64,000 nucleotides of DNA from Cenococcum geophilum 1.58 (lineage: Eukaryota > Ascomycota > Dothideomycetes > Gloniales > Gloniaceae): assembly GCA_001692895.1 (NCBI GenBank), contig KV748177.1, positions 2,356,001 through 2,420,000 on the forward strand, written 5' to 3'. Position numbers and translations under genes: made by a program. The notes under the pieces were generated by a model that searched no databases, was not told where the DNA came from, and saw only the letters and a list, made by a program, of their open reading frames with translations. Positions within the stretch are counted from its first letter, which is position 1. Every line of letters starts with the position of its first letter. Shown here piece after piece: positions 1 to 11,159 of this stretch.

Positions 1-540
1 AGTTTAAGGACAACTCCCCTATCTAATTTATATTTATTAATAAGATAATACAGCACCTAGCGGCTATTTATATTAACCTAAATAAAGTACAGGATGCCCG
101 TTATAACTATAATTGCCTAATAATAAAACTAAACTAACCCTTTGCTAAATTCTAGACTTAATTTTTATATCTTATAGGAGAAAGCTAGGTCCCCCTTAAA
201 AACTACTAATTAAACCTATACGATAAGCTAACAATCCGGCTATAAGAAAAGATTACTATAACCTTAAATAACCTACCAACCTATAAAAAAACTCGCAGCT
301 TATTACCTATTATTAAACTTAAAACTAAAGTAGATTAACGCCCACCCTAATTAGTAGAAGTAACTCTATAATAATTTAAACTTACTAGCTATACCTATAG
401 GAGCTAGAGTAGGAAGATAAGTTATAACTATATACTAGCGAGCCTTACCCAACCAGTTATATACTACACTATTAATTAGTATTCGCCATAATACTCCAAT
501 TAACCCTACCTCAGCTATATACTTTAACTATAATAAGTAA
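1..540 (+). mobile_element. Gypsy element D, piece 1: gag up to first half of zinc knuckle
   Basis: This is RIP-degraded gag of a plus-strand Ty3/Gypsy element whose 5' end lies outside the window. At the right edge (about 519-540) the frame reads YFNYNK, and it resumes after the 16.8-kb insertion A as GYFTLSC at 17368. With the expected C-to-Y and H-to-Y changes (TGT/TGC to TAT, CAC to TAC), the joined reading fits a CX2CX4HX4C nucleocapsid knuckle. The rest of the piece has many TAA/TAG stops and no reliable domain. Element identity is inferred from the continuity of pieces 1 to 5 across clean target-site duplications. Confidence 0.7.
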
Positions 541-961
541 TATTACGGACGCTTTAAGTACGATGTTACGACTACTTAGAGAGGAGTTGGAAGAAGCTAG
601 TTGGTTAATATAGGCACGGTCCAGGATGGAACCCATAGAACCATATAACAAGGAATGGTAAGTAAAGTCACATGATGTGATCTGTGTAATCTGTGTAATC
701 TGTATAATCTGTAATAGAGCGAACAGAGCAGACAGAGCAGATAGAGTAACGACTTTCATAGGAGTACGGTTATGTATTTAAGGACCCTTAGTCCCTACCT
801 AGATAGTTCCTTCCTTGTAATAATTCTCAGAATACAATTAAAGTTAATCTGTTAGGTAACCACTCCACTAGTTATTATTACGTTATTAACTTACTTATAA
901 TACCTATATACCTAGCCTATTAACGAGTCTACCGTAGTTCCTACTATAAGGCTCCGTTATA
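541..961 (+). repeat. 5' LTR of element A
   Basis: A 421-bp LTR matching the split 3' copy and the 424-bp LTRs of element B at 33626 and 41563. It holds short tandem units (TCTGTGTAA-type, about 679-716). The stretch with ACGGTTATGTATTTAAGGACC (split here as ACGGTTATG and TATTTAAGGACC) near 767-785 has a TATA-like TATTTAAG, a plausible core promoter, but no transcription start is visible. Confidence 0.88.
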
Positions 962-1001
962 CAATTACTACCACGGTTACGGTTTTAATAAGTTAAACAA
1001 C

Positions 1002-4000
1002 ATGCCACTAAAAGCAGCCACCACAACGCCATTAACGGCAGCAACCACTTTAAGGTTAAGTGGAGATATAAGTATGCAAGATACTGACTCACAAACAGTT
1101 ACGGTTGGGCAGTTATAGGAAATCGTTAATAGGTTAAACAAAAACAACCAAATACTTAAAGAAAGACTTAATGGGATTAGAGCAGCAAAGGTTAAGTTAC
1201 CTTTAATTAAACGATTCTTAGGAGAGAGATTAAAGCTTAAAGGATTCCTAACGTAAATACATTTTAAAGTTATGTAAGAAGGGGCTAAGTTAGCCATAAT
1301 AATGGATTAGATAGCCTACGTAGGACTATTCCTATTAGGACGGGCACTTAAATAGTTTAAACCCTACTTAATAGAAATATAGACTAACGGAATAACTACT
1401 ACTAATTAAGAGGTATGATTTGTGTTTTCTAGCTAGGTAGGATTTATAAAATAATTAATATAGATATTTAGGGACCCGGAAGCAATAGTTATAGTAAAAT
1501 AAAAGCTTTAGAACCTAATATAACGAACTTTAGCAATTAAGTACACAATATAATTTTAAACACTTACTATATAGGTTAAATGGAATAATAAGGCGCTTAT
1601 AGCATAGTATAAGCAGGGACTTAAGGCTAAAGTCTAGGATATAATTATTCTAATAGAAGATGCGGACACCCTAAGAAAATTAATAGATTAAGCGATTAAA
1701 ATTAATAATAGGATCTTCCAAAGGGAACAGGCTAAGAGAGGCTAAGATAGAGTTCTATAGTTATATAAGATGTAGAGCACGTAATAACCAAAGCTAAGTT
1801 AGAAACTATAGTATAGCATAAAGCTAATAGACCTAAGTAGTACTAAAGAAACCTATAAGAGATAGAGTAAGAAACTATAGAAACCTAGAGGTTAAGGATT
1901 AAGTAATTATAGGACTAAGAAGTATAGGCTAAACTAAGGATCTTAGTAGCAGAAGACGTTTAAGCGGACTCTATAGTAAAAGCAATGGTTTAAAGATGGA
2001 GCTTATATAAATTATAGAAAATAGGGTTATTTTGCTAGAGACTATAGAAGTGGTTAAAGTTATTACGTAGTAAAGGGAACTAGACTAATAGTATATAACA
2101 TATACGTATAGAGGGATAATAGTACGCTACAAGGAACAAAAGAATGTTTAATTAGAAGTTTTACGTTTTATTATAACAACGCATACCAAATTTATAAAGA
2201 TGCTAAGTATGGCACAAGCTATTAGCTATAGGAGCTAGAGTTAAAAGGACTTAAAGGAACTAAAGAGTTAGATAAAGAATAAGATTAACTCTATAAGCTA
2301 GATTAAGATATTATAGTAATATACGGACAACGATCAGTAATAATAATAATGGAGTTAGAGTACTTATTAATTAACAGTAACAAGGACAATAAAAGAACTA
2401 ACTGGGGGTATCTAAACCTTAATAACGTAATAGAAGTAGAGACTAAGACCGCTATAAAGCAAGGTTTAGTAACGGGTATTATAACACCGTTAGATACGGC
2501 ATCTATTACTTTATAAGACGGAAGGAGTAATATCTAGAGACGATTAAGTAAGCAGACAACTACTAGTGCTAGCTTACCACTTAATAAAGGCAAAAGGCCA
2601 AAGGCTTAAGATTCTTAAGACGAGATAAGAGATAACTAAGATTCTTAAGATAAGATAAGGCATACTTAAGGACCCACAACGGACGAAAACCGATGGGATA
2701 GAGTAACGGCTTAGCTTAGTAATATATAAATAAGCTCGGGATAAAGTTTCCTAAAGGCATAAGATTCTTAAGACGAGATAAGTAAAATTTAGGACTTTTA
2801 AGATAAGATAAGGACACTAGTAAAGCCTAGTTAAACTAAGGCTAAAGCTAAGCTTAAGTTAGAAGTAAGCTTAGGATTAAAGAATCTAAGGGATTAAGAA
2901 TTTAGAGAATAAATTAGGACACCCATAAGTAAGAGGTAAGGAGCTTCTTTACAGATTAGAGAATCTATAATACAAACAGCAGTTAGATTAGGAGACAGAT
3001 ATATAGACCCAGAGAACTTATTAGGCGAATATCGTGTTTAACCTAAAGATTAAAAAGTCAACACAGCGATTAAGAAGTAAGAGAACTTTAAGGATTTAGT
3101 TATAAGACGCAAACTAAAAGAAACCATAGAAGAGTTTAGAGCAAGAATTATCGCATAGCAAGAGAAGAAACTAGACATAAGATCTAGCACATTAGGACGT
3201 ATAAGGGACAGAGCACCCGTATAAAGAATTACTAATAGGCCAAGAATAGGCACACTAAGAGCTAAGTGGCTTACTAAACTAGAAAATAAAGAGGATTTAG
3301 AGATTCTAACTAGGTTTAAAGAATAACATATAAAGGGCTATTATAACGTAGTAATAAAAAGATACTTCCTTACGGACAAGCCGTATACACTCCAGCAGCT
3401 GTACTAAAAGTGGTATAGGCAACGACACAATAACGAGTGGGAAGATTTCTATATATGGTTAGATAAAAAAGTTATCTAAGACTACCTAATTACGGAAAAA
3501 GCAATAAATTATATTAAGGGAGCCTTAATTATAATATCAAAAGATCTAGAGAAGCAATTAGAGGACTAGAAAAGTAAAAGGCGAATCTTAGTACCTATAA
3601 ACGAAGTCGTAATACTTAGATCAACACAAGAGAGGTTTAAACTTAAGGATAAAGACAAGCCGAGAGTTAACCTAAGACACTAGGCGCATTACACGTTGGT
3701 ATAGATTGCATATATAGATAACGCGTATAATATATATAAAGCACTAAAAGATAAAAATCGGAAGTACCTAGTAAGGATATATTAGGCACCAGACGAGGTA
3801 AAGTATAAAAACGCTAAGTATATATATAGTTAGCACCTTATAGAAGTTCAAGAATAAGGGGACTTAATACTTTAACCAGAAAGATTCCTTACGGAAGAAT
3901 GCCTAGATAGATAACAATAGTGGGAATATTTAGAGAACACCTATCTATAGTATATTAAAGAAAAGAAACAAACTAAGTATTAGCCTAAGTTAGACTAAGT

Positions 4001-4150
4001 ATAAACAGGATCTAGCAGCTATTAGTTAAGAAAAGTAGAGGCCTATAGGACTAAAGGGAGCCAGTGGTAGAGCCTTAGACCCTTAAAGGAATTTAAGGAC
4101 AACACCTAAATCTAGGAATTAAATGGCAAGATTAGCAGTTTAAAGCATTA
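1002..4150 (+). pseudogene. Element A gag with long C-terminal extension (RIP-degraded)
   Basis: The frame starts at ATG 1002 (MPLKAATTTPLTAATT), which matches MPPKAATITPLTAAT at ATG 34095 of element B. A zinc knuckle follows at about 2010-2050 (GAYINYRK*GYFARDY, cysteines and His now Y). The same frame continues about 650 more codons past the knuckle. In this part TDKPYTLQQLY and KWYRQRHNNEWEDFYIW (3372-3455) are readable, and B keeps an equivalent. This extra region resembles no gag or pol domain that I recognise. The frame ends in tandem stops just after TTTAAAG (4139-4145). Many internal stops are CAG/CAA/TGG converted to TAG/TAA. No product can be made now. Confidence 0.75.
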
Positions 4151-7100
4151 GTAGACAGTAGAGCAACGAGGAACTATATATTACTAGCAGCAGTTAAAAG
4201 GATAGGACTACTATATAGAGAAAAGGAGCACCTATATTTACTAGTAACAATTTTAGGAGATCCAATAGCCTACGGAGGAGGCATTATTAATCTTAAAATA
4301 GGACCTATTTACTTAACCATTAAAGGGAGACAAATTAAGATGTCTTTTAATATATTACTATTGGGAAATAATAAGGCGATATTAGAAATACCTTAGTTAT
4401 AGGAATATAATCTAAGGATTAATTAGGTTATAGGTTAGGTTAATATTAAAGATATATAATAACATAAGATGCGATAATAAACTAAGTTAGTATAGTACTA
4501 AGTCGGAGCGATATATAAGGAGACTAATTAAGGATTAAGTTATGTACTAAAGAGATACCACAAGTATAGTAAAAAGCTGTTAGAGTATATAGTATAGAAC
4601 TATAAGATAAAGTTAGAACTAGGAATAAGTCTAAAGTTCTACCCAACCTATAAGTTAATAGAAAAAGAGTTATAGGCACTTAAGGAGTTTATCTAAGAAA
4701 ATCTTTAAAAGGGATATATTAGACCATCGCAGTTATTAGTAGAATATCCAGTACTATTCGTACTAAAGAGGAATGGAAAACTTAGGCTATATATTAACTA
4801 TAGATAGTTAAACAGCATCACTAGGAAGGATAGATATCCTTTACCCTTAATTAGTAAAATCTAAGACAGGATCGGCAATGCGCAAATCTTTATGAAGATA
4901 GATCTAAGATAGGCGTACTATTAGATTAGGATTAAGGAAGGCAACAAATAGAAGGCAGCCTTTAGATTAAAGGAAGGACTATATAAACTACTAGTTATAT
5001 AATTCGGGTTTATAAACGTATTAGCAACGTTTTAGAAGCGTATTAACAATATATTAAGAGAATACTTAAATAAATTTGTTATAGTATATCTTAATAATAT
5101 TATTATCTACTTAATAAGTAAGGAAGAATATAGAGAACATATTAAATAGGTCTTAAAGAGACTATAGGAAGAATAGATACTAGTAGTAATTAAGAAATAC
5201 AAGTTCTTTACTAGGAAGACCGATTTCGTCGGATTTATTATTAAACCAGGCCAACTTAGTATAGATTTAAAAAAGATCGAGGCTATAGTAAATTGGTAAG
5301 AACTAGAAAATATAATATAGTTAAGGTTATTTTTAGGATTCTACAATTACTGCAGAAGGTTTATAGCTCAATAGTTAAAGAATATTAAGCCACTTACAAG
5401 ATTAACAAAGAAAGAAGAACTATAGGCATGGGGAGAGAAACAAAAGGAACTGTTTAAAAAAATTAAACAGTTATTCACCTAGGAGCCAGTTCTTAAAATC
5501 TATTAGCCATAGTTAGAGACAATAGTTAAAACGAATGCATTAGACTATACACTAGGAGCGTACTTCCTATAGAAACATCAGGATGGATAGCACCCAGTAG
5601 CATACTATAGTTGGAAGGTAACACCACCGGAACTAAACTATAACATCTACAATAAGGAGTTATTAGGTATAGTTACAGTATTAAGAGAATAAAAATCATT
5701 CTTATAAGGTATAGAAAAACCATTTATAGTTAAAACGGATTATAAGAACCTAATAGGGTTCCTAATAACGAAAGAACTTAATTACAGATAGGTTAGATAG
5801 GCAGAGATGCTTATGGAATACTATTTTAAGATTTAGTATACTAAGGGTACAGAAAATACACAAGCAGACGCTTTAAGTAGAAAGACTAAATTATAAAATA
5901 ATAAAAAGCTATTAAGGGCTTTATTACAAAAGGATACAGACGGATTAATTAGGTATAATTATCCAAAAATTATAACAACGCAAGAAGAAAAGATCCATAA
6001 ATTACTAGAGAGTAATTAGATATAAAAGATCCTAGATATATAAACGGAGGATCTAGACTTAGAGCAGTACAAAAATTAAAAAGTAATATACGTACTAAAA
6101 TCTATTATAAAGGAGTTTGTTAAGTTATTTTATAAAGAACTAACTTAAGGACATAATAGAGCTATAGGCTTAGTGTTAAGACTTTAAGAGGAGTATATTA
6201 TTAATAAAATCTAGGGACTAGCTAGGCAAGTTATAAAAGAATATCTAAATTACTAAAGAAATAAACTAATAAGGCATAAGCTATATAGAAGGCTATAACC
6301 TATTAAAATACCAGAAAGACTATAGGAGGTTATATTATGGGACTTTATTATTAAGTTACTAAAGTTAAGAGATCCTATTACCGGATAAGATTATAACGCG
6401 ATTTTAGTAATAGTAGATAAGCTTATAAAGTGGGGATACTTTATAGCATATACAGAAGAAATATTAGTGGAAGATATTACTAGAATCTATATTAAAGAAG
6501 TATTTATAAGATATAGAGCACTAAGCAAGATTATATTAGATAGAGATTTAAGATTTATAGCAGTATTTTAGAAAGTATTCTTAGCAGAGCAAGGAGTTTA
6601 AGCAGCAACTTCTACCGCATATTATCTATAGACAGACGGTTAAACGGAAAGACTAAACTAGACACTAAAACAGTATCTAAGGTATTATATTAATTATGCA
6701 TAAAATAATTAGGTATCGTTATTACCAGTTATATAGTTTATATATAATGCAACACTATAAGAAGGAATAGGCATATTATTATTTAAGGCGAATTACGGAT
6801 ATAAGCTAAGGACCTTATTATCGCCACATTAAGTAAAAAAGATAAATAGTACAGCAAAGTAAAGAATAAAGAGTTTAATAAATCTTTATGTAGACCTTAC
6901 GGAAATAGCTAAGGTGGTATAGCAAAGAATAAAAAAGTACTACGATACTAAGAGATCTAAGGGACCAGATCTTAAGGAGGGAGATAAAGTGTGGCTACTA
7001 TATAAAAATTTCAAGAGTTAACAACTAAGCAAGAAGTTAGACTATATTAGACTAGGACCTTTCAAAATTATATAAAAAATTTTACCAGTTATATTTAAGT

Positions 7101-7400
7101 TAAACCTACCAGCCAGAATAAAGATCTACCCTATATAGTATATTATAATACTAAAGCCAGCACACAGGAATATTAAGCCACCGGTTTATAAAGTAGACAC
7201 GTATAGAGGATAAGAGGGAGATAAATAGTAAGTTTTAAAGATCGTTAATTATAAAGATATGGACGATAAAATATAGTACGAAGTAAAGTAGATAGGCTAC
7301 GACAAGACTACCTAGGAACTACTAGAGAACCTAAAGAACGCTATAGGAAAGGTACAGGAGTATTAGAAGAGAAAAGGTCAGGCAATATTAATAAAGAAGA
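4112..7400 (+). pseudogene. Element A pol: protease, RT, RNase H, integrase, chromodomain
   Basis: Pol lies in the -1 frame relative to gag. The protease core reads LVDSRATRNYI (about 4148-4180; GGA to AGA has changed DSGAT to DSRAT). RT (about 4690-5340) shows GKLRLYINYR and the active-site box as YLNNIIIY at 5087-5110, with both catalytic Asp codons now AAT. RNase H shows NIYNKELLGIV (about 5650-5680). Integrase (about 6130-7100) shows WDFIIKLLKL and a degraded DDE core. The carboxyl end has a chromodomain-like stretch YEVKWIGYDKTTWE with one stop restored (about 7277-7320). Stops are spread throughout, so this is a dead copy. Domain limits are approximate. Confidence 0.85.
4139..4145 (+). 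promoter_or_regulatory. Candidate -1 ribosomal frameshift heptamer in element A
   Basis: T TTA AAG lies with TTA and AAG in the gag frame. One codon later the gag frame meets TAG TAG. A one-base slip back gives TTT AAA GCA, which reads straight into the protease. Element B has the same arrangement at 37548-37554. Caution: TTTAAAG could itself be RIP-converted TTCAAAG. Confidence 0.4.
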
Positions 7401-8100
7401 ATCGCTAAAGAACGAGTTACCTAAGGGGGACCTAGGAAGAGCGACTACCAAACTACTTAGAGTTGTTTCCTTCTCTATTAAAAGAAAATCCGTTCTTTTA
7501 TTACTAAGTTCCTATAAACCTTATTTTATAAGTTTCTACTCCTTTAAATAAACCTTTTTATAAACACGTTCTAAGCGCTAAAGATAAGCGTAAGCTAGAC
7601 GCTAAGCTTTAAGGACACGTACGGACTCTTTTAAGGTATATTAGACCGCAAGTAGCGCCAAGGACAGCTTACCATTAAGCTTTATAGCAGTAGATTAAAT
7701 ATAAGACCCTATAACGAATTACTTAGGGAACTTAGAGACTATTAAGAGTTATAAGACGCGTATACTTAGCGTTAGAAATTAAGCGGACATCGTAAGACAA
7801 CTAAATGTTTGCTCTAGTATACTCCGTATAAGAAGAGGGTTATTAAGATAAAGGACTTGCTAATATAATATAAACTAACCCCTCTTTTGTATAACGAGAG
7901 TATAGAGATAGTATTATTTCACTAAGCAATAGTATAGAAGAGACTGTACGCGTATAACGAAGAGTAGAAGAAGAGAAAGAGACTTTAGGTATTATAAGTA
8001 ATAATGTTAACCAGATTAATTAGATAGACATTATACCTCTAGTAAACAACTTAGAGATGCTAGAAATCTTTAAGGATGAAGATAAAGAGGAGGGAGATGG
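7401..8100 (+). other. 3' untranslated region of element A
   Basis: This stretch lies between the end of the chromodomain and the 3' LTR. It ends in a purine-rich run (AAAGAGGAGGGAGA, about 8084-8097), which is the likely polypurine tract for plus-strand priming. The equivalent stretch of B is 40800-41562 and ends the same way. No coding signal is visible. Confidence 0.6.
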
Positions 8101-8131
8101 TGTTACGGACGCTTTAAGTACGATATTATAA
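8101..8131 (+). repeat. Left part of the 3' LTR of element A
   Basis: The first 31 bp of the LTR (TGTTACGGACGC onward), cut by element G. The last five bases, TATAA, are the left target-site duplication of G. The intact LTR has TACGA here, so both flanks show the same C/T and G/A changes. Confidence 0.88.
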
Positions 8132-8323
8132 TGTCACGGAACCCCACCGCAGGGGCCTCCATAGGAGAGCCCCGTGCTCTCGCGTACACCTCGCGTACAG
8201 CTTATGTCAGCTACGCGTAGGTATATTACCTCCTTACGCCCTTAACCCTTATAATTGATCGCGTAATGTCTTATAGACTCCTCGAATACATACGTCTTGT
8301 AGCCACTGCCCCGTCCCGTGACA
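8132..8323 (+). repeat. 5' LTR of element G
   Basis: A 192-bp LTR of the same length as the 3' copy. It is comparatively GC-rich (GGAACCCCACCGCAGGGGCC) and has GC-rich inverted segments near its start. TG and CA termini are intact in this copy. Confidence 0.88.
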
Positions 8324-8972
8324 TTACGTTACGCCTTTTTACCACTAATACCCAGCCTATGACCAATTCTACGTCTCTGTAATACTATAGGCGCTGCTAG
8401 AAGCAGCGTGCCTATAAGTTACCTCACTTTATACTTCTAAGGAACCTATAATAGTAAGACGATATTCCTTACTAGCTACTATATTAAACCTAAAGAACAA
8501 TCTAATACTTACACTTAACCTACAACGCCAATTAATCCTAGGAGAATTCGATTTATTAGCCCTAGCCTTAACCCCTAAGGAGATAGACACTAATAATGTC
8601 TTATCTTTTATTAACTATACAACTACGGATAAGTAAGTAGAAGGGCTACTACCTATTAAAATTAAAATACGAGACGCTAAGATATTTGTAAAAATGGTAG
8701 CACGAGAACATCGGGAAAATATTCGCAGGATGAGATTTAAGTAGACTTTGGTTTTCGCGTTTCGCGTAATTGACATGCAATTTAACCAACTCGACACGCA
8801 ATTGACCAACTTGACACGCAATTGACCAATTTGACATATCCAAAAGTCAAATAACACGCAGTTAAACCTATTTAACAACTTTAAAAGCTAACTATATATT
8901 CCTTGACATGTAATTAAGGTAAAGTTATATGCTAATTACGCAAATGAATTTTTACACAGTTTTATTACTTAA
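8324..8972. other. Leader of element G before the arrays
   Basis: Non-coding by inspection. It contains a short tandem block at about 8768-8836 in which a 20-bp unit (TTGACACGCAATTGACCAAC) recurs three to four times. No tRNA-type primer binding site starting TGG is evident immediately after the LTR. Confidence 0.6.
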
Positions 8973-8973
8973 A

Positions 8974-9656
8974 GGCTCTGCACAAGGCTCTACACGAAGC
9001 TCTACACGAAGCTTTACACGAAGCTCTACACGAAGCTCTACCACGAAGCTCTACGTACAGAGGCTCTGCACGAGGCTCTGCGCGAAGCTCTGCGTACGGA
9101 GGCTCTGCACGAAGCTCTGCACGAAGCTCTGCACGAAGCTCTGCACGAAGCTCTGCACGAAGCTCTGCACGAAGCTCTGCGTACAGAGGCTCTGCACGAA
9201 GCTCTACACGAAGCTCTGCACGAAGCTCTGCACGAAGCTCTGCACGAAGCTCTGCACGAAGCTCTGCGTACAGAGGCTCTGCACGAAGCTCTACACGAAG
9301 CTCTGCACGAAGCTCTGCACGAAGCTCTGCGTACAGAGGCTCTGCATGAAGCTCTACACGAAGCTCTGCACGAAGCTCTACACGAAGCTCTGCACGAAGC
9401 TCTACACGAAGCTCTGCACGAAGCTCTGCACGAAGCTCTACACGAAGCTCTGCACGAGGCTCTGCACGAAGCTCTGCACGAAGCTCTGCATGAAGCTCTG
9501 CACGAAGCTCTGCGTATAGAGGCTCTGCATGAGGCTCTGCACGAAGCTCTACACGAAGCTCTGCACGAAGCTCTGCACGAAGCTCTGCGTATAAAGGCTC
9601 TGCACGAGGCTCTGCGCGAAGCTCTGCGTACGGAGGCTCTACATAAAGCTCTGCAT
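8974..9656. repeat. 12-bp tandem array (GAAGCTCTGCAC)n
   Basis: About 680 bp of a 12-bp unit, GAAGCTCTGCAC, with variants CTCTACAC and CTCTGCATGAAG. GCGTACAGAGGCTCTGC-type variants interrupt it at intervals, giving a higher-order pattern. Because 12 is a multiple of 3 the array stays open in one frame (TKLC repeats, 8929-9519), but this is a by-product and not a gene. Most CpA and CpG sites are retained, unlike the flanks. Confidence 0.93.
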
Positions 9657-9769
9657 CGGGTCCCCGCTATATTCCCGATAGCCTCTCCTATGTAGCCACC
9701 TTATTTTTTTTTATCCATTCTTCCTTTCTTACATTCTCCCTATCTAGGGAGGCATTAGAACGGCAGCTA

Positions 9770-10138
9770 GCAGAGGACCGTTACTAGAACTAGACGACCG
9801 TCGCCAAAACTAGACAACCGTCGCCAGAGCCAGACAACTATCGCCAGAGCTAGATAACCGTCGCTAGAACCAGACGACCGTTGCCGTTGCTAGACGACCG
9901 TCGTTAGAACTAGATGACCGTCGCTAGAACTAGACGACCGTTATTAGAACCAGATGACCGTCGCCGTCGCTAGATGACTGTTGCTAGAACTAGACAACCG
10001 TTACTAAAACTAAATAACCGTTACTAGAACTAGATGACTGTTGCTAGAGCTAAACAACTGTTTCTAGAGCTAGACGACCGTCGCTAGAGCTAGATGACTG
10101 TTGCTAGAACTAAACGACTATTGCCAGAACTAAATAAT
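9770..10138. repeat. 20-bp tandem array (AGAACTAGACGACCGTCGCC)n, block 1
   Basis: About eighteen degenerate 20-bp units. The variants are nearly all C/T or G/A changes (GACGACCGTCGCT, GATGACTGTTGCT, GACAACCGTTACT). A further short block of the same unit occurs at about 10403-10510. Confidence 0.9.
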
Positions 10139-10329
10139 GACCGTTTAAATAACTAGCCAGTAAACACCACAAATAATTTAATTAATTAATTAATTAAATT
10201 AAACCAGAGCTTTAATATTGGCCTATTACCGAATTAAATTAAGGCCTCTTAGGGAGGCACCCGTTTAAATGTAATTAGGGCCTTTAATTAGGCCGACCCC
10301 TCCCCTAAATTAAATTATATACTAATATA
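10139..10329. other. AT-rich spacer between arrays in G
   Basis: It contains a (TTAA)n palindromic run around 10174-10202 and a segment with GGGAGGCACCCGTTTAAATG. No gene is visible. Confidence 0.5.
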
Positions 10330-10400
10330 GGCAGGCAGGCAGGCAGGTAGGTAGGTAAGTAGGTAGGTAGGTAGGTAGGTAGGTAGGTAAGTAGGCAGGT
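10330..10400. repeat. Tetranucleotide array (GGCA/GGTA)n
   Basis: About 70 bp of GGCA changing to GGTA repeats. The GGCA to GGTA shift within the run is again a C-to-T change at CpA. Confidence 0.92.
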
Positions 10401-10402
10401 AG

Positions 10403-10510
10403 AAGAGGACCGTCGCTAAAACTAGACTACTGTCACCAGAGCTAGATAACCGTCGCTAGAGCTAGACGACCGTTACTAGAACTAGACAACTGTCGTAAGA
10501 GCTAGACGAC
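10403..10510. repeat. 20-bp tandem array, block 2
   Basis: About five more copies of the AGAGCTAGACGACCGTCGCT unit seen at 9770-10138. They are separated from block 1 by the TTAA and GGTA segments, so the two arrays probably arose as one that was later split. Confidence 0.8.
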
Positions 10511-10564
10511 AATAACTAGCTAGCGAACGCTATAAACGATTTAATCGATTAATTAAATTAAGGT

Positions 10565-10860
10565 ACCATAAACAGGTAGGTATAAGTAGGGAGATGCTAA
10601 TAGGTAGGCAGATGTAGATAGGTAGGCAGATACTAATAGGTAGGCAGATATAAATAGGTAGGTAGATATAAATAGGTAGGCGATATAGACAGGTAGGCAA
10701 TGTAGATAGGTAGGTAATGCAGATAGGTAGGCAATGCAGATAGGTAGGTAATATAAATAGGTAGGCAATGCAAATAGGTAGGTAATGTAGATAGGTAGGT
10801 AATATAGATAGGTAGGTAATATAGACAGGTAGGCAATGCAGGCAGGTTAGTAAGTTAATA
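10565..10860. repeat. ~17-bp tandem array around GATAGGTAGGCAATGCA
   Basis: About sixteen copies of a GATAGGTAGGCAATGCA-like unit, with GTAGGC/GTAGGT and AATGCAG/AATATAG variants. Short open frames on the minus strand (YLPIYI-type repeats) are artefacts of this array. Confidence 0.9.
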
Positions 10861-11150
10861 GGTAAATAGGTAGAAGAGAACTATCGCTATATTATATTAA
10901 ATTATCTAAAATAATATTTATTTTGCTAGTCTTATAAATAGCTTTAAAGTAGCTTTTATTTATTTAAAATATGCTATTAGTATAAAAGAGGTAAATACAA
11001 TTATAGTTACTAAATGCGTAGATTGCTGGCAGGTTGCGCGTAGGTTGCGCGTAGGTTGCTTATAGGCTGCGCGTAGGCTGCGTATTAAAAAAACACGACA
11101 TAGGCTAGTCGGTCGAGTTGCTAAATGCCCTCAACTGCGCGCTAATTGCG
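10861..11150. other. Leader of G between arrays and gag
   Basis: It includes a short GC-richer tandem, GGTTGCGCGTAGGTTGC-type, around 11031-11080. Otherwise it is AT-rich and has no coding signal. Confidence 0.5.
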
Positions 11151-11159
11151 TCAACTACT

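Noticed and set aside
511..759. 82-codon minus-strand frame
   Set aside because: It crosses the boundary between D and the LTR of A, and the ITQITQIT part is the LTR's short tandem repeat.
8929..9519. 196-codon plus-strand frame with TKLC repeats
   Set aside because: It is the translation of a 12-bp satellite. The period is a multiple of three, so the frame stays open without selection, and there is no family or regulatory context.
10553..10836. Two minus-strand frames of YLPIYIAYLS type
   Set aside because: They are translations of the ~17-bp array, hydrophobic only because the repeat is TA-rich.
8768..10860. CRISPR array
   Set aside because: The repeats are contiguous tandem units without unique spacers, in a eukaryotic retrotransposon.
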